13,558 nt of DNA from Fibrobacterales bacterium (GCA_025997455.1 BNUP01000057.1:1-13558); one strand, 5' to 3'; shown: positions 1-7,098, counted from the first letter of the stretch. A program made the numbers and translations. Notes: generated by a model from the letters alone, not told the origin.

Positions 1-1
1 A

Positions 2-535
2 GGCTACCTAACCATCGTGGATTATGATGCCGAGAGTATGCTCTACACGCTCGACTACCCAAATGACGAGGTGCGAATCGGATTTGCAAAGGCTCTTTCC
101 GCGGCGTATGCCGGGGTAATGCCGGAGGCACAAGCCGCTTTGGTGAATAAAATGCACAAAATGCTCGCCGCAGGCGATGCCGAAAATTTTGTGGAAGCGT
201 TAAAACCTTTTTACAATGGCATTCCATTTGACATTCTCTCCCGCGTGGAGCATTGCTACCAACTTATCTTTTATGTTGTTATTCGTATGCTCGGCATATA
301 CTCACGGGTGGAGGTGCATACGGCGGTAGGCAGTGTTGATGCAGTGATAGAAGTTAAGGACTTTGTGTATGTAATAGAGTTTAAGTTAAACGATACGGCG
401 GAGTCGGCATTAGCACAAATAGACGGCAAAGATTATGCGTTGTCTTACTATGGGCAAGGTAAAAATATCGTAAAATTGGGGATTGAGTTCGACAAAGAAA
501 AACGCAATATAGGGCGGTGGGTTGTGTCACGCTAA
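2..535 (+). CDS. AAA-ATPase_like / PDDEXK_9 family protein, C-terminal part (cut by left edge)
   Basis: The reading frame is open from base 2 and starts with GYLTI, the usual wording of the middle of AAA-ATPase_like (PF09820) / PDDEXK_9 (PF08011, old DUF1703) proteins, so the true start lies outside the window. A GTG at 17 is internal. The visible 177 residues hold the linker helices and the nuclease-like domain: VDAVIEV supplies the PD-(D/E)XK Asp and VIEFKL the Glu-x-Lys, followed by an ALAQIDGKDY helix with the usual Gln. The tail, ending in an EKRNIG...W segment, is also typical. Family members couple a P-loop ATPase to a PD-(D/E)XK fold; their cellular role is not established. The ATPase half cannot be seen here. 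A second, complete and quite different member lies at 9482-11221. Confidence 0.85.
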   Translation, partial: GYLTIVDYDAESMLYTLDYPNDEVRIGFAKALSAAYAGVMPEAQAALVNKMHKMLAAGDAENFVEALKPFYNGIPFDILSRVEHCYQLIFYVVIRMLGIYSRVEVHTAVGSVDAVIEVKDFVYVIEFKLNDTAESALAQIDGKDYALSYYGQGKNIVKLGIEFDKEKRNIGRWVVSR

Positions 536-546
536 TTATATGTATG

Positions 547-626
547 AAGCGTTCCCCGTTAGTTCAGATAGTGTTTCTTCTTGTCATACTCGTGCGCAGG
601 TTGTCCTCGTGACACGGGGAACACTT
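547..626. repeat. Intergenic palindromic repeat unit upstream of rfbA
   Basis: An arm at 547-559 (containing GTTCCCCGT) is matched in inverted orientation by 614-626 (containing ACGGGGAAC), 12 of 13 positions pairing. The inner part 580-623 is a copy of the interspersed repeat found inverted at 4504-4551; both share GTGCGCAGGTTGTCCTCGTG exactly. Copy 1 carries one extra T near 590 and lacks a CTTG after CCTCGTG. The unit could form a long hairpin in RNA or DNA. It contains no convincing gene. Confidence 0.7.
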
Positions 627-656
627 TCAACTTTACACTTTTCACTTTCAACTCTT
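622..656. repeat. Degenerate heptanucleotide tandem repeat before the rfbA promoter
   Basis: Five consecutive 7-base units fit the consensus (C/A)A(C)TTT(C/T/A), beginning CACTTTC and AACTTTA. The array starts in the arm of the palindromic repeat and runs straight into the TTTCTACC promoter-like element of rfbA. Unit-number changes would alter what lies upstream of that promoter. Confidence 0.6.
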
Positions 657-672
657 TTCTACCTTCCCACTT
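656..672 (+). promoter_or_regulatory. Promoter-like TTTCTA element directly before rfbA
   Basis: TTTCTACCTTCC at 656-667 ends 5 bases before the rfbA ATG. Nearly the same string stands 4-5 bases before the starts at 1601, 7099 and 9482. No Shine-Dalgarno lies between it and the start. A -10 box here would place transcription initiation at or next to the ATG, meaning a leaderless mRNA. This is inferred from the repetition of the motif and its fixed spacing. Confidence 0.55.
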
Positions 673-1545
673 ATGAAAGGTATCCTTTTGGCAGGTGGAG
701 CGGGGTCGCGGCTTTATCCGTTGTCGGCGGTTGCGAGTAAGCAACTTCAACCCGTATATGATAAACCGATAGTGTATTATCCGCTGTCGGTTTTAATGCT
801 CGGCGGCATTCGCGATATTATGCTCATAAGCACTCCGCAGGATGTTCCGCGATTTCAAAACCTGCTGGGTGACGGTTCTCAATGGGGATTGAAAATTCAA
901 TACGCGGTGCAACCCAAACCCGAAGGAATTGCACAAGCATTTCTCATTGCAGGTGATTTTATAAAAGATGAACCCTGCACTCTAATTTTGGGCGATAACA
1001 TTTTTTACGGTTCATTTGACCTATACGGCATAATGAATACGGAAAAGAATTTTGTGGGTGCGCGAGTGCTCGGTTATGCTGTTAATGACCCCGAACGCTA
1101 TGGTGTGGTTGAATTTGATGCAAACGGAAAGGCACTTTCTCTTGAAGAAAAACCTGCAAAACCAAAAAGCCGATACGCCGTTCCCGGTCTCTATGTCTAT
1201 GACCAAACCATTCTGTCAAAAGCCCAAGCCTTAAAACCCAGTGCGCGAGGCGAACTCGAAATCACCGACATCAACAAGGCGTATTTGCAGGAAGGAACGC
1301 TCTTTGTAAAAAAAATAGGGCGCGGAGTTGCCTGGCTCGATACGGGCACTCACGCATCGCTTTTGGAGGCGAGCAATTTTGTATATACCCTTGAGTCGCG
1401 GCAAGGTCTTAAAATTGCGTGCTTGGAGGAAATTGCCGTGGAACAGGGTTTTGTTCAGTGGGCGGAAATGAAATCGCATCTTGAAAAAAATATGCCGAAA
1501 TGCCCATACCGAGAATACATATATAAGAGGTTTGAAGTGATGTAG
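673..1545 (+). CDS. rfbA: Glucose-1-phosphate thymidylyltransferase (RmlA/RfbA)
   Basis: The enzyme makes dTDP-glucose from glucose-1-phosphate and dTTP, the first step toward dTDP-rhamnose and other dTDP-6-deoxysugars of cell-surface polysaccharides; it is cytoplasmic. At 290 residues it is full length for the family. The nucleotide loop GGAGSRL is at residues 8-14, followed by SKQLQPVYDKP at 22-32 (Lys23 and the sugar-phosphate pocket), then LGDNIFYG with the metal-binding Asp, ERYGVVEF, SLEEKP and WLDTGTH. The ATG at 673 opens the canonical MKGILLAGG N-terminus. No rfbB, rfbC or rfbD accompanies it, so they must lie elsewhere. A repeat cluster and a promoter-like element sit directly upstream. 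A short hairpin-capable stretch (1549-1565) follows the stop but has no T-run. Confidence 0.96.
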   Translation: MKGILLAGGAGSRLYPLSAVASKQLQPVYDKPIVYYPLSVLMLGGIRDIMLISTPQDVPRFQNLLGDGSQWGLKIQYAVQPKPEGIAQAFLIAGDFIKDEPCTLILGDNIFYGSFDLYGIMNTEKNFVGARVLGYAVNDPERYGVVEFDANGKALSLEEKPAKPKSRYAVPGLYVYDQTILSKAQALKPSARGELEITDINKAYLQEGTLFVKKIGRGVAWLDTGTHASLLEASNFVYTLESRQGLKIACLEEIAVEQGFVQWAEMKSHLEKNMPKCPYREYIYKRFEVM

Positions 1546-1584
1546 TTGCCTCTGCGTTGCAGGGGTATAGGGTGTGGGGCAAAC

Positions 1585-1600
1585 TTTCTACCTTCCCTCC
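1585..1600 (+). promoter_or_regulatory. Promoter-like TTTCTA element directly before the lipoprotein gene
   Basis: TTTCTACCTTCC at 1585-1596 is identical over 12 bases to the element before rfbA and ends 4 bases before the GTG at 1601. It supports that GTG, rather than the upstream GTG at 1574, as the start. The short leader again leaves no room for a ribosome binding site. Confidence 0.55.
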
Positions 1601-2863
1601 GTGCCAGCATACAAATTTTTCCCGATTATCGCTTTGCTCCTCGCTTGTCAGGGACCTTGGGATTATTACCCCGAAAATCCGGAAAATTATCAGGGAATTT
1701 GGGCATCGGCATTTGTTGTTTCTGAGCGACCGATAGAAAATGTGTGTTTTGATAAGTTGCATAAATTAGATGAACTGCGATTGCCGAGTTTTGCTTTTTA
1801 TGATTCTGCGAGCATAAAAATAACGGGAAAATTCTCAAATGCAGGCACAGACGAAGAAATTTCAATTTCCCTCTATCCCGACACAGCCGACTTTAACCAA
1901 AACCCGAATTGTTTTCTCGGTGCATCGAATGCACTCGCAAAGGCAGGCGAACGCTACAGTATAAAAGCGTATTTCAAATGGGACAGTGCGGGAAAAACTG
2001 TAGAGAGCAATCTTTCGGCAGAGACATATATTCCTCAAAAATTCAAAGTGAAAAAAATTTATGATTTACTCGGCGCACCGCACGCACAAGGCGATACTTT
2101 AACTTATATGCCCCCGCCCTTTGATATGAAATCACATTACTTTGTTCCCGAATACAGCGATGATGTGGGTGCAGCATTAGTTTCAATGATTTATGGGACG
2201 GATGTTTTTTGGGGTGAAAATACCATAGATAAAATCGCAGGGCAATTTTCAACTGACGGAGATACGGCACGGCACGCAGTTTTTGGAGATAGAGAGCAAG
2301 TGTATGTCGCGCAAAATTTGCAAATCTCAAATATGAAAAAGGATATAGACAGCATACCGATAATTGCAATGCAAACTCCCGCCTTGGGCAAAGCGGCATT
2401 TCTCTTTTACGCAACCACTCGCGACTATACGGATTATTACGCGGATAAACCGATTTCCAATATTACAGATGGTGCGGGTATTTTCGCTGGAATGCTCGTA
2501 GATACGGTTGTTGTATATTTTAAACCCTTAGACGGCATAAAAATTTATTCTTATGATGATGCGCAAAAAGCGTGGTGTATGCAATATGAGGAAATAAAAG
2601 AGGATGGTATTGAGACTTGCTTTGATTATTGGAAAAATCGCAAACTTGACGAATCGATAATTTTAGATATATCAAATAAAAATGTGAACGATTTGGTAAC
2701 TTTTTGCGAACATAGAAACTTCCCCATAAAAAAATATCCGCTTTGCGGAACTGCGCTTGTGCATTATTCCAAAAGTGCAAGCGGACACTCGGCAATTTTA
2801 GATAGAGAAGTTAAAAAATGGTGCGAGGAACATCCAACAGATTCTGAATGCGGAGAGTTGTAA
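1601..2863 (+). CDS. Predicted lipoprotein of unknown function, weakly DUF4249-like
   Basis: From the GTG at 1601 the 420-residue product begins with a short signal peptide (lysine at 5, hydrophobic FFPIIALLLA) and a lipobox LLLAC with Cys16, so it should be lipid-anchored and exported. The next residues, QG, contain no Asp at +2, which would be compatible with outer-membrane sorting by the E. coli rule. The first ~150 residues are beta-rich and their wording (VVSERPIENV, AKAGERYSIKAYF, ETYIPQKF) recalls DUF4249-type cell-surface lipoproteins; I hold this loosely. Several Cys occur in the C-terminal third. The ExbB-like gene starts on the base after its stop, so the two are probably co-transcribed. 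A start at 1574 would put the proposed promoter inside the gene and is less likely. Confidence 0.75.
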   Translation: MPAYKFFPIIALLLACQGPWDYYPENPENYQGIWASAFVVSERPIENVCFDKLHKLDELRLPSFAFYDSASIKITGKFSNAGTDEEISISLYPDTADFNQNPNCFLGASNALAKAGERYSIKAYFKWDSAGKTVESNLSAETYIPQKFKVKKIYDLLGAPHAQGDTLTYMPPPFDMKSHYFVPEYSDDVGAALVSMIYGTDVFWGENTIDKIAGQFSTDGDTARHAVFGDREQVYVAQNLQISNMKKDIDSIPIIAMQTPALGKAAFLFYATTRDYTDYYADKPISNITDGAGIFAGMLVDTVVVYFKPLDGIKIYSYDDAQKAWCMQYEEIKEDGIETCFDYWKNRKLDESIILDISNKNVNDLVTFCEHRNFPIKKYPLCGTALVHYSKSASGHSAILDREVKKWCEEHPTDSECGEL

Positions 2864-3238
2864 ATGATAAATGCTTTTATTGACGAAATTTATCACACCG
2901 CACTTTCCGGAGGGGCGGTGATGTTTCCGATTTTATTGGTAGGTGCATTTGGTTTTTATTATTTATACTGCGGTTTTTCGGGACTAATTCCCGTTCATAA
3001 GGCACTGCGAATGGCGGGTGTTATGGCAAAGGTGGCGCCGCTTTTGGGCTTGCTCGGCACAGTTACGGGAATGGTGCAAACTTTCAAAATCATAACAATT
3101 TACGGAAACCAAAACCCCGTTCTAATGGCAGATGGAATTTCGGAAGCATTGATAACCACCCAAAGCGGTTTAATAATCGCCTTTCCTATTATGTTGCTTA
3201 GCCAAAGATTAAGCGATAAAACTACATCCCAACGCTGA
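2864..3238 (+). CDS. Compact MotA/TolQ/ExbB-family proton-channel protein
   Basis: A 124-residue inner-membrane protein of the family that uses the proton motive force to drive TonB-, Tol- or flagellar-type machines. Three hydrophobic segments are visible (about residues 17-39, 53-74 and 100-116). The family signature is well kept: VAPLLGLLGTVTGMVQTF in TM2 and GISEALITTQSGL before TM3, with the conserved Thr positions. The large cytoplasmic loop that usually separates TM1 from TM2 is nearly absent, making the protein shorter than the usual ~170-240 residues; this may be an internal deletion or a compact subtype. The ATG directly follows the TAA of the lipoprotein gene, with GGAGAG about 7 bases upstream as ribosome binding site. 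No ExbD partner follows. The 3' end overlaps the convergent gene by 17 bases. Confidence 0.85.
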   Translation: MINAFIDEIYHTALSGGAVMFPILLVGAFGFYYLYCGFSGLIPVHKALRMAGVMAKVAPLLGLLGTVTGMVQTFKIITIYGNQNPVLMADGISEALITTQSGLIIAFPIMLLSQRLSDKTTSQR

Positions 3239-6200
3239 ATTTTAGCCTAGTGTCTTTTGGACTATCGAGACCGTGTGCAACGCCAAAACCGATGTTGAAG
3301 GGAACGGAATAAAAAATACGATTTTCCAAAAACCACTCAATGCCAACACTTCGCACTAAATTTTTATTATATGAAGTTCCCCATACCGATCCTGCCTGAA
3401 TAAAAGGCTGCACCGAAAAATCTCTTGTGGTGAAAATTCCAAAACGATTTCTAAAATCATTCCAAATCGGAAATTTATAACGAAAATCGGCTAAAATTGT
3501 GCCCGTGCCTTGGCGAAAATAACTCTCCGCATTCTGCAAAATCGGGTAGCCGTCTATCACGAGCGGATGCAGATAAAAATTATCGAGCGTATCGGAGTCG
3601 GTGCTGTTCCAAGACAGAATGCCGTTTCCAAAAAACGAAAGCGAAAATTTGCCGTTTTTTTGTATGGGATTTGGGAGTGAAAAAAATGCCGAAAACGCCC
3701 ATTCGTGTAGATTAAAATGTCGATAATGCGGAGTTATCACGCCGGCATCGCTTATGGTAAAACTCTCCGCAAAAGTTCCCGGTCGAAAAAGATCCGATGA
3801 TGAATATGAGTATAATCCCTGAACACCGAAAATGCTGTCCCGTTGCGTGAAACCTGCCATTGCACCCGTCTGCAATCGTTTGTGATAATCCCAAGCAAAT
3901 CCGTCTTGATAGAGGTTAAATTTTGCCAAGTCGTAAGAGGCAAAAAGCGAAAGCGAATCGCCCTGTTTAAAAACCGAATAACCTGCGGCAAAAAATGCTG
4001 TGTATAATTCCGAGGCGTATTCGCTGAGCGAAAGAGAGTCCTCATAACTGCGAGGGTCTTCATAGCGAACGGTGTCTTTTGAGGGCGTGTTTGTTCGCAT
4101 AACCGCAAGGTTAATAGTTATGGGCGTGCTGCGATTTTCAAGTGATGCGAGTAAGTCGCTTTGGGAATCTTCTCCAAATTTTCCGAGTTGCTGCAATGCG
4201 GCAAGTTGGAAAAAATTTTTATTTAGCGGGTCGTTTAAGCCAAATGCAAATCCCAATTTTGGCGTGATAATTCCCTCGTTTATCGCTCCAAAGTCAGGCG
4301 GGCGGTCATCGAAAGAGAGGAGCGGAATGAGTATTGGCATTCTCGGAATGGGGGAGTAATTTTTTTCTGCATTGGCAAATGAAAGTCCTTCTTTGCCTTC
4401 AACCGTCAAGTCGATAGGCGACTGCGGCTCGTCACCAGCGAGGATGCAGTCGAAGTAACCCATAGAATGCATCGGCAACTTATCATTGCATTTTTGGTGT
4501 CTCGTGTTCCCCGTGTCAAGCACGAGGACAACCTGCGCACGGTATGACAAGGAGTGCGGAGCATCAATTTTATAAACCGAAAAGCCGTCTTTATCATAGC
4601 CTATATAATATATTCCGTTTGTATCCGGAGTCGGTGAAAATGCCCCGCCAAGAACGGTTGTGATTTTGTCAATTTTTCCGCCTTCTAATTTTTTAACATA
4701 TAAATTAAAAATTCCATCTGCATCTGATGAAAAATAAATGGAATTTCCGTCTGTGCTCCAAGCGGGGTCTCTTGAATCAAAATCGCCTTCTATTATAGTT
4801 TCAAAATTTGTTCCGTCTGAATTTACAATTGCAATTTTTCTGCTCACATTATCGTAGTAAGAAAAAACAATTCGCTTTCCGTCGGGTGAAAATTGCGGGT
4901 TGCTTATTATGGGAATCGGTTGCGAAATGTCGTTTATATCGCCCAATGAATCTGTGCTTGCAATTGAAAGATAAAATCTCGTGCCGCTCTTCTCCCTTCT
5001 CGCAAAAACAACCTGCTTTCCGTCTGGCGAAATATTGGGATAAACCGCATCTGCAAATTTTGTAATCAAATGCGAATTTCCGTTTGTATCTGCAATTGCA
5101 ATATCAAAATATAACTTTCCTTTTTTATCTCGATTTTGGTAATTCGTGTATGCGAGCAATAACCCTTTTGGCGTTTGACGAACAGACATTCCTTGTGAAA
5201 GATAAGGTTTTTCTAATTTGAATTTTTCGTATTGTTTTAATTGCAGAGTATCATTTTGTTTTAATTTATCCGAGTTCAATTCAAAAATTCCGCCGTCAAA
5301 AAAATCGCCGCCGAAATTTGATAAGCCGTAAAGTTTTCCTCCTGCAACACTCAAAAAATCATTGTAAAAAAAATCCTTTGAAATTTTTTCACCTGCGAAT
5401 AAATCGCCAACCGAATCTCGCACTGCCTCATACTTCGCCCGCCTGTCTTTTTTCCAATTTTCATACAATTCCCTCTCGTCAATTTTTAACTTATAAGTTA
5501 ATGCCGTGCTCAACGATAAACGGGATATTCCGCCCATATCTTTCCAAAGTTCTGGCAATGCAGAATCGCCATAAACTTCCGCAATGTATCGCACCAAATC
5601 AAAACCTTGAGTGTAGGGACCGAGTTCCGCCTCCAAAGATTGCCCGCTAAAATCTTCCATAAATTCAAGCGGTAAAACGGAATTTTCCAAAAAAGCGGTT
5701 CGCAAAAGCATATCGCGGTGAGTATCCCACCTGTCAAAACCCATCCTTGCACTTTCATATTGAGCGGTGCCCTCGGCAAACCAAAACGGTTGAATCATAA
5801 ATGGAAAATAGAGGAGAGTTGAAATTTGTTTTTTTTCATTGTAAAAATCACCGCTTGAAATTTGCACTCCCTGTATCCAAGGAAAGGGAGTTTTGCTTCC
5901 GTTTTGCATACTCGCCAAATGACTGAATTCGTGCGTGATAACATCGCTAATCCAAGAGTGAGTGCCGCGAATTTTGAAGTCCCAATTCGTAAGTTCAATG
6001 CGCATCATATTATAAACGGGGTTCGCCTCGCCGTTTGAAAAGAGTGCGTTTCCCAAAACCAAATTCACTTTGTCGGGCAGTTTAATTCGGTATCGCTTTG
6101 TTAAAGTGTCATAAACGCTCTCAGCAAAATCAGTAGCAACCGCCGCCTGCTCTCTAAATTCCGCAGGGTAATGCACATAAAAACGGTCGGTCTCAACGCT

Positions 6201-6302
6201 CTTCCAATTTATTGCACTTTGATTGCCGTAAAATGCCGCAAAAGATGCAGTCGCTGCAAAAGCAAGTGCAAAAAGAAAAGTTTTTCTAAATATTTCGGAC
6301 AT
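3222..6302 (-). CDS. Exported gluzincin peptidase-like / TolB-like beta-propeller / barrel-like protein
   Basis: The 1026-residue product starts with a Sec signal (hydrophobic FLFALAFAATASFA, residues 9-22, cleavage likely near A22/A23). Residues 30-290 form a gluzincin peptidase-MA-like domain: HEFSH at 124-128 and WFAEG at 174-178, giving the HExxH...E zinc set. Residues ~410-575 contain TolB/WD40-like blades, each with an SPDGK-type turn (421-437, 468-483, 512-527, and a weaker one near 552). Residues ~650-1026 alternate polar and aromatic strands, and the C-terminal ~350 residues resemble a surface-antigen/BamA-type barrel ending LKFSVGM. This suggests a periplasmic/outer-membrane protein; its substrate is unknown. 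Residues ~583-632 are encoded by an interspersed repeat and look inserted between propeller and barrel. A short antitoxin-like gene lies 30 bases upstream on the same strand. The 3' end overlaps the ExbB-like gene. Confidence 0.85.
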   Translation of the reverse strand: MSEIFRKTFLFALAFAATASFAAFYGNQSAINWKSVETDRFYVHYPAEFREQAAVATDFAESVYDTLTKRYRIKLPDKVNLVLGNALFSNGEANPVYNMMRIELTNWDFKIRGTHSWISDVITHEFSHLASMQNGSKTPFPWIQGVQISSGDFYNEKKQISTLLYFPFMIQPFWFAEGTAQYESARMGFDRWDTHRDMLLRTAFLENSVLPLEFMEDFSGQSLEAELGPYTQGFDLVRYIAEVYGDSALPELWKDMGGISRLSLSTALTYKLKIDERELYENWKKDRRAKYEAVRDSVGDLFAGEKISKDFFYNDFLSVAGGKLYGLSNFGGDFFDGGIFELNSDKLKQNDTLQLKQYEKFKLEKPYLSQGMSVRQTPKGLLLAYTNYQNRDKKGKLYFDIAIADTNGNSHLITKFADAVYPNISPDGKQVVFARREKSGTRFYLSIASTDSLGDINDISQPIPIISNPQFSPDGKRIVFSYYDNVSRKIAIVNSDGTNFETIIEGDFDSRDPAWSTDGNSIYFSSDADGIFNLYVKKLEGGKIDKITTVLGGAFSPTPDTNGIYYIGYDKDGFSVYKIDAPHSLSYRAQVVLVLDTGNTRHQKCNDKLPMHSMGYFDCILAGDEPQSPIDLTVEGKEGLSFANAEKNYSPIPRMPILIPLLSFDDRPPDFGAINEGIITPKLGFAFGLNDPLNKNFFQLAALQQLGKFGEDSQSDLLASLENRSTPITINLAVMRTNTPSKDTVRYEDPRSYEDSLSLSEYASELYTAFFAAGYSVFKQGDSLSLFASYDLAKFNLYQDGFAWDYHKRLQTGAMAGFTQRDSIFGVQGLYSYSSSDLFRPGTFAESFTISDAGVITPHYRHFNLHEWAFSAFFSLPNPIQKNGKFSLSFFGNGILSWNSTDSDTLDNFYLHPLVIDGYPILQNAESYFRQGTGTILADFRYKFPIWNDFRNRFGIFTTRDFSVQPFIQAGSVWGTSYNKNLVRSVGIEWFLENRIFYSVPFNIGFGVAHGLDSPKDTRLKFSVGM
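4407..4556 (-). repeat. Interspersed repeat inserted in frame in the propeller-barrel gene
   Basis: About 150 bases (50 codons, no stop) read on the minus strand. The first part (4504-4551) matches 580-623 in inverted orientation. The second part contains a strong hairpin at 4419-4452 with a perfect 7-bp outer stem, CGACTGC/GCAGTCG, and an inner CTCG/CGAG stem. A further 6-bp pair, CTCGTG (4501-4506) and CACGAG (4521-4526), lies in the first part. The encoded stretch has two Cys and a composition unlike the flanking domains. The exact ends are estimates. Confidence 0.65.
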
Positions 6303-6332
6303 AACACTATAATGTGATAAAAATGTTATTAT

Positions 6333-6518
6333 TCATTTAATCCGCTTTTCATATAGTTCTTCTCTGGAAATTTTCCTAAATTTTTTACCTGCGGCAAACG
6401 GATGGTTTATTAGAGAATTCGGATTATCCCAAGCAAGACCTATGTCGGCAAATAACCTCTCGGCTTCGTGCTTGATATTTGTATCAATGCGAACTTGTAA
6501 AAGACTGCTCTGTGCCAT
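6333..6518 (-). CDS. RelB/DinJ-family antitoxin-like protein, shortened
   Basis: The 61-residue product begins with the ribbon-helix-helix start of RelB/DinJ antitoxins: LLQVRIDTNIKHEAERLFADIGL (residues 6-28 in part), which binds DNA and normally a RelE-type mRNase. After GL the usual core helix (a T-A-V-x-x-F/L type segment) and GIPF motif are missing, and the sequence jumps to a C-terminal tail with NSLINHPF and KKFRKISREELYE. This looks like an internal, in-frame loss of roughly 25-40 residues. No toxin gene is adjacent on either side; the gene downstream is the large propeller protein, 30 bases away. A good Shine-Dalgarno AAGGAGT (6525-6531) stands 6 bases before the ATG, so it may still be translated. 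It could be a relic or a DNA-binding regulator without toxin. Confidence 0.65.
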   Translation of the reverse strand: MAQSSLLQVRIDTNIKHEAERLFADIGLAWDNPNSLINHPFAAGKKFRKISREELYEKRIK

Positions 6519-6524
6519 AATTAG

Positions 6525-6555
6525 ACTCCTTGAACGACAACATAATACAAATATA
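6525..6555 (-). promoter_or_regulatory. Promoter -10 and ribosome binding site of the antitoxin-like gene
   Basis: On the minus strand TATATTTG (6555-6548) fits the TAnnTTTG -7 box known from Bacteroidota and lies about 30 bases before the start. AAGGAGT (6531-6525) follows as ribosome binding site. This gene therefore has a normal leader, unlike the plus-strand genes with the TTTCTA element. Confidence 0.5.
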
Positions 6556-6596
6556 CTATATTTTAATACAATAGATTCTGTCTTTGCTATAAAAAT

Positions 6597-7024
6597 ATGA
6601 GAAATTCCCTATTTTTGCTCCTCGCTCTCCTGCCCCTCTGCCTTTTTGGTTGTGCAGGATGGATGCCTTCGGTGGCAAGTACAATGGCAGATGAAAAATT
6701 AGGTTATGTGTCTTTTTCGAGCAAAGGCGGCGATTTGAAATGGGAAGATTCTAATGTTGGATATGGTGCTTACGCCAGCGAGAGGCCGGTATGAGCAGCA
6801 TACGGATTTTTTAAGGGAGAAATTGCAAGAGATGGGCTGGAATTTAATTTTCCCGGTTCGCTTACCCCTACTTTTGTTTTGAGGAACGATTATTTGGGAT
6901 TTATGACTTAATCGTGTATATGAATCAAACTCAAGATTTTTATGTAAGCACTCCATTTAATGGGAATTTTATTTTTATCAATGGAAATGGAAATCTGTTA
7001 TTTATTTGTGGCAAGCGTTGGTAA
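6597..7024 (+). pseudogene. Small lipoprotein gene broken by an in-frame TGA and a probable frameshift
   Basis: The ATG at 6597 opens a clear lipoprotein signal: MRNSLFLLLALLPLCLFGC with the lipobox Cys at 19. The frame stops at a TGA (6792-6794, codon 66), but the same frame stays open and protein-like afterwards until TAA at 6909-6911 (FFKGEIARDGLEFNFPG, TPTFVLRNDYLGF). Just there, another frame continues with DLIVYMNQTQDFYVSTPF and ends at TAA 7022-7024. The simplest reading is one ancestral gene of about 140 codons carrying a nonsense mutation, perhaps TGG to TGA, and one frameshift near 6905. The family is not recognised. A CTATAAAA box lies just before the ATG. If only the first part is made, the product is a 65-residue lipoprotein. 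Confidence 0.65.
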
Positions 7025-7082
7025 TGTCTATCTCTACTATGGACATATCATAAATTTGGCACATATATACAAATCTATAAAA

Positions 7083-7098
7083 TTTCTATATTCCCCCA
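7083..7098 (+). promoter_or_regulatory. Promoter-like TTTCTA element before the CDP-polyol operon
   Basis: TTTCTATATTCC at 7083-7094 ends 4 bases before the ATG at 7099 and shares position and core with the elements before rfbA, the lipoprotein gene and the ATPase gene at 9482. A TTTGGCAC at 7055-7062 lies further upstream but is too distant for a standard -35 spacing. There is no Shine-Dalgarno. Confidence 0.55.

Noticed and set aside
522..740. Open frame on the plus strand, and a reverse one at 559-750, covering the repeat region before rfbA
   Set aside because: Both translate the palindromic repeat, the heptamer array and out-of-frame rfbA sequence; neither has a protein-like composition.
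1549..1565. Hairpin CCTCTGC-GTT-GCAGGGG after rfbA as a terminator
   Set aside because: The stem is convincing but is not followed by a T-run, so intrinsic termination is not supported.
1574..1600. GTG at 1574 as start of the lipoprotein
   Set aside because: The GTG at 1601 has the TTTCTACC element at the same spacing as other genes and gives a tidier lipoprotein signal; a start at 1574 would put the element inside the gene.
6792..6794. TGA read as tryptophan or selenocysteine in the small lipoprotein
   Set aside because: TGA is the normal end of several genes here (7813-7815, 9460-9462, 3236-3238), and I saw no obvious selenocysteine hairpin; a second frameshift in the same gene favours decay.
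7055..7081. TTGGCA...TATAAA as a classical -35/-10 promoter for the CDP-polyol operon
   Set aside because: The spacing is about 14 bases, too short for a standard promoter; the TTTCTATATTC element is better supported by its recurrence.
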